From DASSJT01 sp963715025 (GTDB lineage: Bacteria > Actinomycetota > Actinomycetes > Actinomycetales > Dermatophilaceae), in contig CAVQQQ010000009.1 in NCBI GenBank assembly GCA_963715025.1, forward strand, positions 310,001 to 374,000: DNA of 64,000 bases, given 5' to 3'. The notes beneath the pieces are model-generated. The model saw only the letters and a list, made by a program, of their open reading frames with translations, had not been told where the DNA came from and did not search any database. Every line of letters begins with the position of its first letter. Positions within the stretch are counted from its first letter, which is position 1. Below, piece by piece: positions 48,063 through 56,635 of the stretch. Position numbers and translations under genes: made by a program.

Positions 48063-48670
48063 GCCAGCAGGCTCTTTCCGGTGATCGAGTCGCTCACGCT
48101 CGGCTGCAGCAGGCCGTGGTCGTGGGTCTGCGGCATGAGCTGCAGCGGGGTGGCCTCGAGAGCGGCCTCCTCTGCGGCGCGGGCTGCCGCGACGCGGTTG
48201 ACGCCGAGCTTGGAGTTCTGGATCTGCCTGTGGAGCATGATGATCGCGTTGAGCAGCATCTCGGGCCGCGGCGGACAGCCCGGCAGGTAGACGTCGACCG
48301 GGACGATGTGGTCGACGCCCTGGACGATGGCGTAGTTGTTGAACATGCCGCCGGAGCTCGCGCACACCCCCATCGAGATGACCCACTTCGGCTCCGGCAT
48401 CTGGTCGTAGACCTGGCGCAAGACCGGAGCCATCTTCTGGCTCACCCGGCCGGCCACGATCATGAGGTCGGCCTGGCGGGGCGTCGCCGAGAACCGCTCC
48501 ATGCCGAACCTGGCGATGTCGTAGTCAGGCGTGCCGACCGCCATCATCTCGATCGCGCAGCACGCCAGCCCGAAGGTGGCGGGCCAGACCGAGCTCTTGC
48601 GCATGTAGCCGGCGAGCTGCTCGACGGTCGTGAGCAGGAACCCCGCCGGTAGCTTCTCTTCGATACCCAT
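48059..48670 (-). CDS. nuoB: NADH-quinone oxidoreductase subunit B
   Basis: 203 residues. N2 cluster ligands are in FGLACCAIEMM, MGVCASSGG and LPGCPPRPEM. The ATG at 48670 follows a 68-nt gap from nuoA without other content. Its C-terminal 45 residues are an Ala-rich extension. Confidence 0.96.
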   Translation of the reverse strand: MGIEEKLPAGFLLTTVEQLAGYMRKSSVWPATFGLACCAIEMMAVGTPDYDIARFGMERFSATPRQADLMIVAGRVSQKMAPVLRQVYDQMPEPKWVISMGVCASSGGMFNNYAIVQGVDHIVPVDVYLPGCPPRPEMLLNAIIMLHRQIQNSKLGVNRVAAARAAEEAALEATPLQLMPQTHDHGLLQPSVSDSITGKSLLA

Positions 48671-48738
48671 CAGTGATCAGTCCTCGTGTGCAGAAGTGCG
48701 AGCGCTGCGAGTGGCATTGCGTGTGCTTGCCGCCGCCG

Positions 48739-49101
48739 TCAGTCCCACTCGAGTCCGCCGCGGCGCCAGACATAGGCGTACGCGACGAAGACGGTAAGGA
48801 TGAACAGGACCATCTCGACCAGGGCGAAGAGCCCCAGCCTCTCGAAGGCCACGGCGAACGGGTAGAGGAACACGCTCTCGATGTCGAAGATGATGAAGAG
48901 CATGGCCGTCAGGTAGTACTTCACCGGCACGCGGCCGCCACCGGCGGCGTGCGGTGTCGGCTCGATGCCGCACTCGTAGGCGTCGAGCTTGGCGCGGTTG
49001 TAGCGCTTGGGCCCGGCGATCGCCGCAGCGAAGACGGAGAAGACCGCGAAGAAGCCACCGATGCCGGCGAAGAACAGCAGGGGGACATAGGGGTTGGTCA
49101 T
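48739..49101 (-). CDS. nuoA: NADH-quinone oxidoreductase subunit A
   Basis: 120 residues, three helices. The loop LDAYECGIEPTPHA retains the conserved cysteine that the second-cluster NuoA has lost, and FDIESVFLYPFAVAF carries the conserved acids. A strong ribosome site AAGGGGAG precedes the ATG. It is the first gene of the 14-gene operon; see the promoter and CRP-like site at 49192-49220. Confidence 0.96.
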   Translation of the reverse strand: MTNPYVPLLFFAGIGGFFAVFSVFAAAIAGPKRYNRAKLDAYECGIEPTPHAAGGGRVPVKYYLTAMLFIIFDIESVFLYPFAVAFERLGLFALVEMVLFILTVFVAYAYVWRRGGLEWD

Positions 49102-49191
49102 CGGCGAACAACTCCCCTTTCCGTCGTGTCGTCGTTCGGTGCGGCCGCAGCCCCTCCGGCCGCCGTGCAGCAGGCCCTCAGGTCGGCCCCA

Positions 49192-49219
49192 ATCCTAGGG
49201 CCGGTGTGACGGTTGTCAC
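49192..49219 (-). promoter_or_regulatory. Putative promoter of the complete nuo operon
   Basis: On the minus strand GTGACA, a 16-bp spacer and TAGGAT, giving a leader of about 80 nt before the nuoA ATG. The -35 element lies inside a CRP/GlxR-like half site. Confidence 0.45.
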
Positions 49220-49220
49220 G
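49205..49220. promoter_or_regulatory. CRP/GlxR-like binding site
   Basis: TGTGA-CGGTTG-TCACG matches the CRP-family consensus TGTGA-N6-TCACA at 9 of 10 arm positions. It sits about 104 bp upstream of the nuoA start, overlapping the predicted -35. GlxR/CRP proteins control respiratory genes in corynebacteria and mycobacteria, so regulation of complex I by cAMP status is a reasonable inference. Confidence 0.55.
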
Positions 49221-49231
49221 TGGGTCGCGCG

Positions 49232-50593
49232 TCATGCGTCCGGAGCCATCTTCGACAGCGCGTTGATCAGGCGGTCGCTCGTGTCACCGCCGTGCGGCTC
49301 GGCGAGGTTGGCCATCATCTTGAGCAGGAACTTCATGAGGGTGGTGCGCGGGAGGCCGTATTTCGTGGCCAGCCGCATGACCTCGGGGTTGCCGATCATC
49401 TTGGCGAAGTATCGGCCCAGCGTGTAGTAGCCGCCCAGCGCGTCGCCCATGACCTGGGGATAGGACTGAAGCACCCGCTCGCGACCGGCGTCGCTGCCCC
49501 GGGCGTAAGCCTGCGCGATGACCTCGGCGGCCAGCCGACCGGACTCCATCGCGTAGGCGATTCCCTCGCCGTTGAACGGGTTCACCATGCCGCCCGCGTC
49601 ACCGACGAGCAGCAGGCCGTCGGCGTAGTGCGGCTGCCGGTTGAAGCCCATGGGCAGGGCCGCGCCGCGAATCGGGCCGACCATGGTCTCGTCGCTGTAG
49701 GTCCACTCCTGGGGCATCGTGGCGACCCAGCGGCGCATGACGTCCTTGTAGTCCGTCTTGCCGAAGGCCGCGGAGGTGTTGAGGATGCCCAGGCCGACGT
49801 TGGACGTACCGTCGCCGACGCCGAAGATCCAGCCGTAGCCGGGGAGCAGGACCCGCTTTCCCTGGGCGTCGGTCGACCACAGCTCGAGCCAGGACTCGAG
49901 GTAGTCGTCGTCGTGGCGTGGGCTGGTGTAGTAGGTGCGGACCGCGACCCCCATAGGGCGGTCTTCGCGCTTCTCCCGCCCCATCGCGAGCGAGAGGCGT
50001 GAGGAGTTGCCGTCGGCAGCGACCACGAGCGGGGCCCGGATCCGGAGCTCGGACCCCGACGACCGGCCCTTCTCGTCGACCGCCCGGGCGGTGACCCCGA
50101 CGATGCTGCCCGAGGAGTCCAGGAGAGGTCCGGTCACGTTGGTCAGCTCGCGCAGCCGGGCCCCGTGCTTGACCGCGTGCTTGGCCAGGATGTCGTCGAA
50201 GTCCTGCCGCGTGCGCACCAGACCGTACGGCGGGAAGCTGGCGAGGTCGGGCCATGGCAGCGCGAGGCGCATGCCGCCACCGATGATGCGCAAGCCGTGG
50301 TTGCGGATCCAGCCCTCGTCCTCCGGAGTCGGGACGCCCAGGGTGATGAGCTCTTTCACCGCCCGCGGGGTCAGGCCGTCACCGCAGACCTTCTCGCGCG
50401 GGAACGCCGTTTTCTCCAGCACGAGGACCTCGAGACCGGCCATCGCGAGGTACGCGGCGGTGGCGGAACCGGCCGGCCCAGCGCCGACGACGACGACGTC
50501 GGCGCGCTCGTCGGCGCGTGCATCGGCCCCGCGATCCTGGGTGACGATCTGACTCACAGCCTTAGCCTTCGGGACGCTTGTGAAGTGGTTCAC
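49232..50593 (-). CDS. menJ: Menaquinone reductase / geranylgeranyl reductase family
   Basis: 453 residues. FAD-binding GAGPAGSATAAYLAMAGLEV (about 37-56), the conserved CGDGLTPRAV, and VGDAGGMVNPFNGEGIAYAM identify the geranylgeranyl reductase family. Mycobacterial MenJ (Rv0561c) of this family saturates one isoprene unit of menaquinone. The location between menaquinone genes and the nuo operon supports that role. GTG at 50593 follows GGAG at 6 nt. It is 130 nt upstream of nuoA on the same strand. Confidence 0.87.
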   Translation of the reverse strand: MNHFTSVPKAKAVSQIVTQDRGADARADERADVVVVGAGPAGSATAAYLAMAGLEVLVLEKTAFPREKVCGDGLTPRAVKELITLGVPTPEDEGWIRNHGLRIIGGGMRLALPWPDLASFPPYGLVRTRQDFDDILAKHAVKHGARLRELTNVTGPLLDSSGSIVGVTARAVDEKGRSSGSELRIRAPLVVAADGNSSRLSLAMGREKREDRPMGVAVRTYYTSPRHDDDYLESWLELWSTDAQGKRVLLPGYGWIFGVGDGTSNVGLGILNTSAAFGKTDYKDVMRRWVATMPQEWTYSDETMVGPIRGAALPMGFNRQPHYADGLLLVGDAGGMVNPFNGEGIAYAMESGRLAAEVIAQAYARGSDAGRERVLQSYPQVMGDALGGYYTLGRYFAKMIGNPEVMRLATKYGLPRTTLMKFLLKMMANLAEPHGGDTSDRLINALSKMAPDA

Positions 50594-50657
50594 GAACTTC
50601 TCCGCGGGAGTCTATGCCCGGCATACGGCCTTGTCGCATCTAGGGGTGCCTAACGAA

Positions 50658-50689
50658 CCGGCCCCTTCCCACGGGTGGGAAGGGGCCGG
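50658..50689 (-). terminator. Hairpin terminator after the efflux gene
   Basis: A perfect 14-bp inverted repeat (50658-50671 and 50676-50689) with the loop CGGG lies 28 nt beyond the MFS stop codon and ahead of menJ. It has no U-tract, as usual in this GC range. Confidence 0.7.
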
Positions 50690-50716
50690 GCTGCGAGCCC
50701 GCGACGGTGCTCGTCG

Positions 50717-52288
50717 TCAGTCCTGGCGTACGGCGAGCATCACCACCGACAGCACCGTGGCGGCCGCGGCGATGAGGGTGCCGGCCCACAGGGCCTGGTC
50801 CAGCCCGGAGGCTGTGGCATCGCGCGCGACACCCGCCACGACGTGGCCCGCCTGGCCGGTCAGGCCCGCTGCAGCCTGCACGCCGGCGCCATTGCCGACG
50901 GCGTCGGCGAGCCGGCCGAGGGAGGCCGAGGGTATGCCGTGCCCAGCCAGCTGCGCCTGCACGTCCTGAGCACTCGAGTGAGCGAACAGGGCGCCCAAAC
51001 CCGCCACGCCCCCCGCCAGCCCGATCTGCCGGAACGTGTTGGCAGCCCCGGTGGCCATGCCGGCCCGCTCGGGCTCGACGGCGGCGAGAGCGGCCTGGGA
51101 CAAGACCGACGAGGTCATGCCGAGTCCGAGTCCCGCGACGATCGAGCCGGGCATCAGGTGCGTCCAGTCGCTGGCTCCGTCGAGACCGGTCATCAGCCAC
51201 ATGCCGACTGCGATGAGTGCGGAGCCGGCGGGAACGAGCACGCGCGGCGCGACGCGGTGGCTCAGGCGCGCCGCAAGCGGTGCCGCCAGGAACGAGGCAC
51301 CGGTCAGCGGGAGGAAGCGCAGGCCGGTCTGGAACGGGGTCAGGCCCAGGGTGTTGACGAAGTACAGCGCGATGTAGGTGGTCGCTGCGACGACGCTGGC
51401 GCTGAGGCCGAGGGCCACGACGGCGATGGCCGCGAAGGACGGCCGGCGCAGCAGCGAGAGGTCGAGCATCGGGCTTTGCGTGCGCGACTCGAAGACCATG
51501 AAGGCCGTGACGAGCACGAGGGCCGCGGCGGCAAGGCCGACCACCCGGCTCGAGGTCCAGCCGTCCTCGTTGCCCCGGATGAGCGCGAGCACGCCCGCCA
51601 CCAGGCCTGCGGAGAGGAGCACCGTGCCGGGCCAGTCCGCGCGGGCGCCGCTGTTCGGGCGCGTGCGGGGCAGGACGCGGTAGGCCGCGACGAGGGCGAC
51701 GGCACCCACCGGGACATTGATGAGGAAGATCCAGCGCCACCCTGGCCCGTCGACCAGGGCGCCGCCCACCAGCGGGCCGATGGCGGTCGCGCCGCTGAGC
51801 ACGGCTCCGAAGACGCCAATCGCTCCCGCTCGCCTGCGCAGGTCGGGATAGGCCTGGGCGATGAGCGGGAGGCCGACGCCGAAGAGCAGCACCGCACCGA
51901 GGCCCTGGACCGCCCTGGTCAGGTTGAGCGCCAGCGCGTCAGCCGCGAGGGCGCAGCCGGCCGATGCGATGGTGAACCCTGCCATGCCGGCCAGATAGAG
52001 GCGGCGCCGGCCGACCCGGTCGCCCACGGTGGCCGCCGTCAGCAGCAGCCCGGCCACGGGCAGCGTGTAGGCGTCGATGACCCACTGGAGGTCGGTCAGC
52101 GACGCCGACAGGTCGCGGCGGATGTCCGCCATGGCAGCGCTGGTGATGGTCATGTCGAGCATGAGCATGAACATCGCGGTGCTGACCACGGCGAGGACCC
52201 AACCCGGGCGGTGGTCGGCTGGCGCAGGGGGTGGGGCTGGCCTGGCAGGTTCGGCTTCGTAGGTCGCCGCGGTGGCGGTGGCTGACAT
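50717..52288 (-). CDS. MFS drug-efflux transporter, DHA2 (EmrB/QacA) family
   Basis: 523 residues, 14 predicted membrane helices. LQWVIDAYTLPVAGLLLTA and TVGDRVGRRRLYLAGMAGF are the DHA2 signature, and motif C reads GAVLSGATAIGPLVGGALV. Divergently transcribed from a TetR regulator with palindromic operators between them, so it is an inducible exporter. The drug or lipid exported is unknown. Confidence 0.93.
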   Translation of the reverse strand: MSATATAATYEAEPARPAPPPAPADHRPGWVLAVVSTAMFMLMLDMTITSAAMADIRRDLSASLTDLQWVIDAYTLPVAGLLLTAATVGDRVGRRRLYLAGMAGFTIASAGCALAADALALNLTRAVQGLGAVLLFGVGLPLIAQAYPDLRRRAGAIGVFGAVLSGATAIGPLVGGALVDGPGWRWIFLINVPVGAVALVAAYRVLPRTRPNSGARADWPGTVLLSAGLVAGVLALIRGNEDGWTSSRVVGLAAAALVLVTAFMVFESRTQSPMLDLSLLRRPSFAAIAVVALGLSASVVAATTYIALYFVNTLGLTPFQTGLRFLPLTGASFLAAPLAARLSHRVAPRVLVPAGSALIAVGMWLMTGLDGASDWTHLMPGSIVAGLGLGMTSSVLSQAALAAVEPERAGMATGAANTFRQIGLAGGVAGLGALFAHSSAQDVQAQLAGHGIPSASLGRLADAVGNGAGVQAAAGLTGQAGHVVAGVARDATASGLDQALWAGTLIAAAATVLSVVMLAVRQD

Positions 52289-52338
52289 CGTGCTCTCCTC
52301 ATTGGGCTACGCATGTTGTGCAAGGCTGTCGCCGGATA

Positions 52339-52367
52339 GGTGTACGCCTGTTGCGCTACACTTGTCA
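52339..52367 (-). promoter_or_regulatory. Promoter of the efflux gene
   Basis: On the minus strand a consensus TTGACA (52362-52367), a 17-bp spacer and TACACC (52339-52344), 50 nt before the MFS ATG. The -35 lies inside the short palindrome ACTTG-T-CAAGT (52360-52370). Confidence 0.5.
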
Positions 52368-52370
52368 AGT

Positions 52371-52391
52371 AATGTGCTCGTCGAGCACATT
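52371..52391. promoter_or_regulatory. TetR-type operator
   Basis: AATGTGCTC-GTC-GAGCACATT, a perfect 9-bp inverted repeat with a 3-bp centre, abuts the -35 of the efflux promoter in the divergent TetR/MFS region. Size and position are those of a TetR-family binding site that would control both genes. Confidence 0.65.
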
Positions 52392-52499
52392 CACACCCGC
52401 CGCACCGGCTTGCTGGAGTGGGCGGGTCACCACGCCGGGGCACAATGACGGGGGACCCCACCCTTCTCAGGGGCGCCGAGACATCGAGGAGACGGGACT

Positions 52500-53129
52500 G
52501 TGGCCACGACCGGCACGACCACCCGGCGGCGCAAGCCCGCCGTCAGAGGCCAGGGCGATGCCCTGCGCGAGGAGATCCTCGAGGCCACCAGCCAGCTGAT
52601 CGCCGAGTCAGGAGACCCAGCGAGTGTGACGCTGCGCGCCGTGGCGAGGCGGGTGGGCGTGGCCGCCACGTCCATCTACCTGCACTTCGACGGCATCGAC
52701 GAGCTGCTCTACGAGGCGAAGCAGTGCCGGTTCACCGAGCTCGGCGAGGTTCTCCGGGACGCGGCCGCGGCGGCGGGCGGCGACCCGGCGGCCCGGCTTC
52801 GGGCCTGTGCTCATACGTACGCGCGCTTCGGGATGGAGCACGAGGGGCAGTACCGCGTGATGTTCTCCTCCCCCATCCGAACCCCGGTGCTCAGCCGGGA
52901 GACTGGGCTGGTCGGCTCGACCACCTTCGGCGCGCTGGTCACGCGGGTGGCCGAGTTTCTCGATGTCCCGGCCGACGACCCGAGGGCTCACCTCCTGGCG
53001 GTCCACTTCTGGACCTCCCTGCACGGGATCGTGCACCTGCGCACGACTATGCGAGCATTCGCCTGGCCGGATCTCGGCCACGAGATCGACGACCTGATGG
53101 ACCGGCTTCTCGAACACCGGGGGTCCTAG
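52500..53129 (+). CDS. TetR/AcrR family transcriptional regulator
   Basis: 209 residues. The N-terminal helix-turn-helix (about 20-66) reads VTLRAVARRVGVAATSIYLH followed by FDGIDELLYEA. The C-terminal ligand domain resembles the TetR_C_13-type WHG domain, with HFWTSLHGIVHL. GTG start at 52500. It represses the divergent DHA2 exporter through the palindromes between them (inference). Confidence 0.92.
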   Translation: MATTGTTTRRRKPAVRGQGDALREEILEATSQLIAESGDPASVTLRAVARRVGVAATSIYLHFDGIDELLYEAKQCRFTELGEVLRDAAAAAGGDPAARLRACAHTYARFGMEHEGQYRVMFSSPIRTPVLSRETGLVGSTTFGALVTRVAEFLDVPADDPRAHLLAVHFWTSLHGIVHLRTTMRAFAWPDLGHEIDDLMDRLLEHRGS

Positions 53130-53136
53130 CCGGGCA

Positions 53137-53235
53137 GGGTCCTCACAGGGCCTTCGCCGCTCGGGTGCCCGCTCGCGCTCAGGCCCCGCTCCGGGCCTCG
53201 CAAGCTCGGGTCCTCACAGGGCCTTCGCCGCTCGG
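53137..53235. repeat. 28-bp direct repeat covering the menG 3' end
   Basis: The same 28 bases occur at 53137-53164 and 53208-53235, 71 bp apart. The right copy is the last seven codons and stop of menG plus flanking bases; the left copy lies in the menG/TetR intergenic gap. It looks like a short duplication of the gene end. Confidence 0.85.
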
Positions 53236-53909
53236 TGGAGCGCGACGATGCCGCCGGACAGGTTCCGCCACTCCACGCAGGCCCAGCCGGCCGCGGCGAT
53301 CCGCTCGGCCATCTCCCGCTGCGTGGGCCAGACCTGGATGGACTCTGCGAGGTAGACGTACGACTCCGGATTCGAGCTCACCCGGCGGGCGATCGGGGGC
53401 ACCGACCGCATGAGGTACTCGGTGTAGACCTTGCGCAAGGCCGCGTTCACGGGGTGGCTGAACTCGCAGACCACCAGGCGCCCGCCCGGCCTGGTCACGC
53501 GCTGGAACTCGCCCAGGGCCAGCAGGGGATCGGCGACGTTGCGCAGCCCGAAGCTCATCGTGACCGCGTCGAACGACGCGTCGGCGAAGGGCAGGCGCAT
53601 CGCGTCTGCGGCCGTGAACCCGAGGTCCGGGCGGCGCCGCGCCCCCACCCGCAGCATGCCCAGCGAGAAGTCTGCGGGCACGACCTGAACCCCGCTGTCG
53701 GCGAACGGCTCGCTCGAGGTGCCCGTCCCTGCAGCGATGTCGAGGACCCGCTCCCCCGGCCGGGCGTCGACGGCCCGGAGCACGGCGCGGCGCCACAGCC
53801 GGTCCTGGCCGAGCGACAGCACGTCGTTGGTCACGTCGTACTTGGTGGCGACGTCGTCGAACATCGCCGCGACGTCGCGGGGGTCCTTGTCGAGGCTGGC
53901 TCGGCTCAT
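53214..53909 (-). CDS. menG: Demethylmenaquinone methyltransferase
   Basis: 231 residues, UbiE/MenG family. MFDDVATKYDVTNDVLSLGQ begins the domain, VLDIAAGTGTSSEPFA is the SAM motif, and FGLRNVADPLLAL and FSHPVN-type text match the family signatures. It methylates demethylmenaquinone in the last step of menaquinone synthesis. ATG 53909; divergent from menF with 64 nt between. Confidence 0.95.
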   Translation of the reverse strand: MSRASLDKDPRDVAAMFDDVATKYDVTNDVLSLGQDRLWRRAVLRAVDARPGERVLDIAAGTGTSSEPFADSGVQVVPADFSLGMLRVGARRRPDLGFTAADAMRLPFADASFDAVTMSFGLRNVADPLLALGEFQRVTRPGGRLVVCEFSHPVNAALRKVYTEYLMRSVPPIARRVSSNPESYVYLAESIQVWPTQREMAERIAAAGWACVEWRNLSGGIVALHRAAKAL

Positions 53910-53921
53910 ACGGACATCCTC

Positions 53922-53937
53922 GCGCACCCCGGTGCGC
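53922..53937. promoter_or_regulatory. Palindrome in the divergent menG-menF promoter region
   Basis: GCGCACC-CC-GGTGCGC, 7-bp arms, is centred in the 64-bp region between the two divergent men genes. It may be an operator for coordinated control, or simply a GC-rich chance palindrome. Confidence 0.35.
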
Positions 53938-53973
53938 ACGGTGCCAGCGGGCGGGACCGTAGTCTGGAGGGCA

Positions 53974-55265
53974 ATGACCACCGCTCCCTCCAGCGACAAG
54001 CCGGCGCCCGCACCCCTGGTCGCCCGCACCGTCGCCCTCGACCCAACGCTCGCGCGCGACCTGCTGTCCCTCCTCCCTCGAGTGCTCGACCCCGCCCTCG
54101 TGAACTCGTGGATCCGCCGGGGCGAGGGCTTGGTCGGGTGGGGCCGCGCCGCGTCGTTCCACTCCGCCGGGCCGGACCGCTTCGCCGAGGCGCAGGCCTG
54201 GTGGCGCGACCTCACCTCGAGTGCCGTGGTCAGGGACGAGGTCGACCTGCCGGGCACCGGGCCGGTCGCCTTCGGCTCCATGGCGTATGCCGGTGAGTCA
54301 CCGTCCGGGGGCTCGCTGGTGGTCCCCGAGGTCGTGGTCGGAAAGCGCGGGGGCATCTGCTGGGTCACCGCGATCAGCGGCGACGGCTCCATGCCGGGAT
54401 CGGTACTGCCCGGCCGCCAGGCTGCCCCCGCGCCCCCCCGGGGGTCAGCTTCGCCGACGGCGCGCTCAGCGCGGCCGACTGGGAAGTGGCAGTGGCCGAG
54501 GCCGTGCGGCGCATCAGCTCGGGCGAGCTCGACAAGGTCGTGCTCGCGCGCGACCTCCAGGTGCTCGCGCGGGCACCCATCGACGTCCGATGGCTGCTCG
54601 ACCGCCTGGCCGATCACTATGACAACACGTGGGTCTTCGCCGTCGACGGGCTCGTGGGCGCGACCCCCGAAATGCTCGTCCGGCTCGAGAAGGGGCTCGT
54701 CACGTCGCGGGTGCTGGCCGGCACGATCCGTCGCACCGGCGACGACGACCACGACCTCGCCCTGGCGGGCTCGCTGGCGCGGTCGTCCAAGGACCTCGAG
54801 GAGCACGAATACGCGGTCCGCTCGGTGGCCGAAGCACTCCGGCCGCACTGCCTGTCGATGAACGTCCCCGAGTCCCCGTTCGTCCTCCACCTGACCAACG
54901 TCATGCACCTCGCCACCGACGTGGCGGGCGTCCTGTCCGACGACTCCACCTCGCTGGCACTCGCCGCGTCGCTCCACCCGTCGGCCGCCGTGTGCGGTAC
55001 CCCGGCCGTGGTGGCCGATCGGGCCATCGCCGAGCTGGAGCGCATGGACCGCGGTCGCTACGCCGGACCGGTGGGATGGATGGACGCCAGTGGCGACGGC
55101 GAATGGGGGATCGCCCTGCGGTGTGGGGCCTTCGAGCCGGAAGACGCATCACGGATGCGGATCTTCGCCGGGTGCGGGATCGTCGCCGGGTCCGACCCCG
55201 AGGCGGAGGTCGCCGAGTCCGACGCCAAGCTCGTCCCCATGCGCGACGCCCTCACGGTGGCCTGA
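53974..55265 (+). CDS. menF: Isochorismate synthase (frameshifted)
   Basis: About 431 residues if restored. The N-terminal part (from ATG 53974, after GGAGG) includes GEGLVGWGRAASF and GGICWVTAISGDG. The frame breaks in the C7G5 run at 54433-54444; one frame over, the protein resumes as SFADGALSAADWEVAVAEAV, then SSGELDKVVLARDL, ATPEMLVRLE and VLAGTIRRTG to the stop at 55265. These are chorismate-binding enzyme signatures. It converts chorismate to isochorismate, the entry to menaquinone. One missing C or G explains the break. A siderophore EntC role is less likely given the men context. Confidence 0.88.
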
Positions 55266-55307
55266 CCAGCCGGAAATCGCTCGCCGCCAGCCGCGCCGCA
55301 CGCGACC

Positions 55308-56594
55308 ATGGGAGCCATGGTCACCGAGACCCCAGCCGCGCAGCCCGCCTACCGCGTCGTCGGCATCACCGAGGAGACCCGGGCTGACTTCTTGGAAGTC
55401 GACCACCTGACCTGGTTCGACGAGGTGGACCCCACCGACCCTGACTGGAGCCGGTGTCTGGATCTGAGCCGTGCCTTCGCGGCCACCGAGACGAGCGACC
55501 CTCCCTTCGCCGGCATCTACGGCTCCTTCGACATGGGCATCACCATCCCGGCACCCGAGGGCAGGGTGACTCCCGTACCCATGGCTGGCCTGACCTGGGT
55601 CGGCGTGCACCCCGACCACCGCCGCCGCGGTGTGCTGACCGCGATGCTCGACCACCACTTCCGCGACCTGCACGAGCGGGGCGAGGTGCTGGCCGGTCTC
55701 CATGCGTCCGAGACCGGCATCTACGGACGGTTCGGCTACGCCGTGGCGGCGACCGATGCGGTCCTCGAGGTCGGAAGGGGCGCCGAGCTGCGGGCGCCCG
55801 GTGTCGACACGACCGGGATCACGACCCGGCTCGCCACCCTGGGCGAGGAGGGTGTGGCGCGCCAGGTGTGGGAGCTGCACCGCGACCTGGCGGCGACCAC
55901 GCTGGGCCAGGTAGCGCGTACCTGGCAGCTTGCCGAGCTCGCGTACACCGATAGCGCCGCCAGCCTGCGCGGGGCCGAGAAGGGTCGGGTGCTGTTCGCC
56001 GAGCGGGATGGCCGCGCGGCAGGCTACGCACTCCTTCGCCGCACCCCGAAGTGGGAAGGGGGCGGCCCCCAGGGCAGCCTCCGGTGCAGGGAGATCGCGG
56101 CAGCCGACCCACCGGTGCTCCTGGCACTGATGCGGCGCCTCGTGGCCTTCGACCTGCTCGCCACCGTCGAGATCTGGGGCATCGCCCCCGACAGCCCGGC
56201 GATCTGGTGGCTGGGTGGCCCGCGTTCCTGCGTCAAGCACACGTACGACGGCGTGTGGCTGCGCCCCATCGACGTGGCTGCCTGCCTCGAGCTGCGCGGC
56301 TACGCGGGTGAGTCGGACCTCGTTCTCGACATCGCCGACGAGCACTGCCCGTGGAATGCGGGGCGCTGGCGGCTCTCGACCTCGGCCGACGGAACGGCCA
56401 AATGCGCGCCGACTTCCGACCCGGCCGATCTGTCCGTTGACGTGCAGGTCCTGGGCGCGATCTTCAACGGCGGCCGCACGCCTGGCGCACTGGCCCAGCA
56501 GGGGCTGGTCGTCGAGCGCCGGCGCGGTGCGCTGGCGTCCTTCGCGGCGATCGTGGCGACCCCCGTGGCGCCCACCCCGGGCGTGATGTTCTAG
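55308..56594 (+). CDS. GNAT acetyltransferase of the Eis type
   Basis: 428 residues. The N-terminal GNAT domain has GLTWVGVHPDHRRRGVLTAM, the acetyl-CoA pyrophosphate loop, and ETGIYGRFGYAVA. The middle is a second GNAT-like repeat, and the C-terminal part (SCP2 sterol-carrier-like) ends VMF, matching enhanced intracellular survival proteins, in which the free C-terminus acts as base. Eis enzymes acetylate amines such as aminoglycosides. ATG 55308; an ATG at 55317 is possible. Confidence 0.9.
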   Translation: MGAMVTETPAAQPAYRVVGITEETRADFLEVDHLTWFDEVDPTDPDWSRCLDLSRAFAATETSDPPFAGIYGSFDMGITIPAPEGRVTPVPMAGLTWVGVHPDHRRRGVLTAMLDHHFRDLHERGEVLAGLHASETGIYGRFGYAVAATDAVLEVGRGAELRAPGVDTTGITTRLATLGEEGVARQVWELHRDLAATTLGQVARTWQLAELAYTDSAASLRGAEKGRVLFAERDGRAAGYALLRRTPKWEGGGPQGSLRCREIAAADPPVLLALMRRLVAFDLLATVEIWGIAPDSPAIWWLGGPRSCVKHTYDGVWLRPIDVAACLELRGYAGESDLVLDIADEHCPWNAGRWRLSTSADGTAKCAPTSDPADLSVDVQVLGAIFNGGRTPGALAQQGLVVERRRGALASFAAIVATPVAPTPGVMF

Positions 56595-56635
56595 GCGATC
56601 GTGGCTTGCGAGTTCGGCGACGGCGCAGCTGACGG

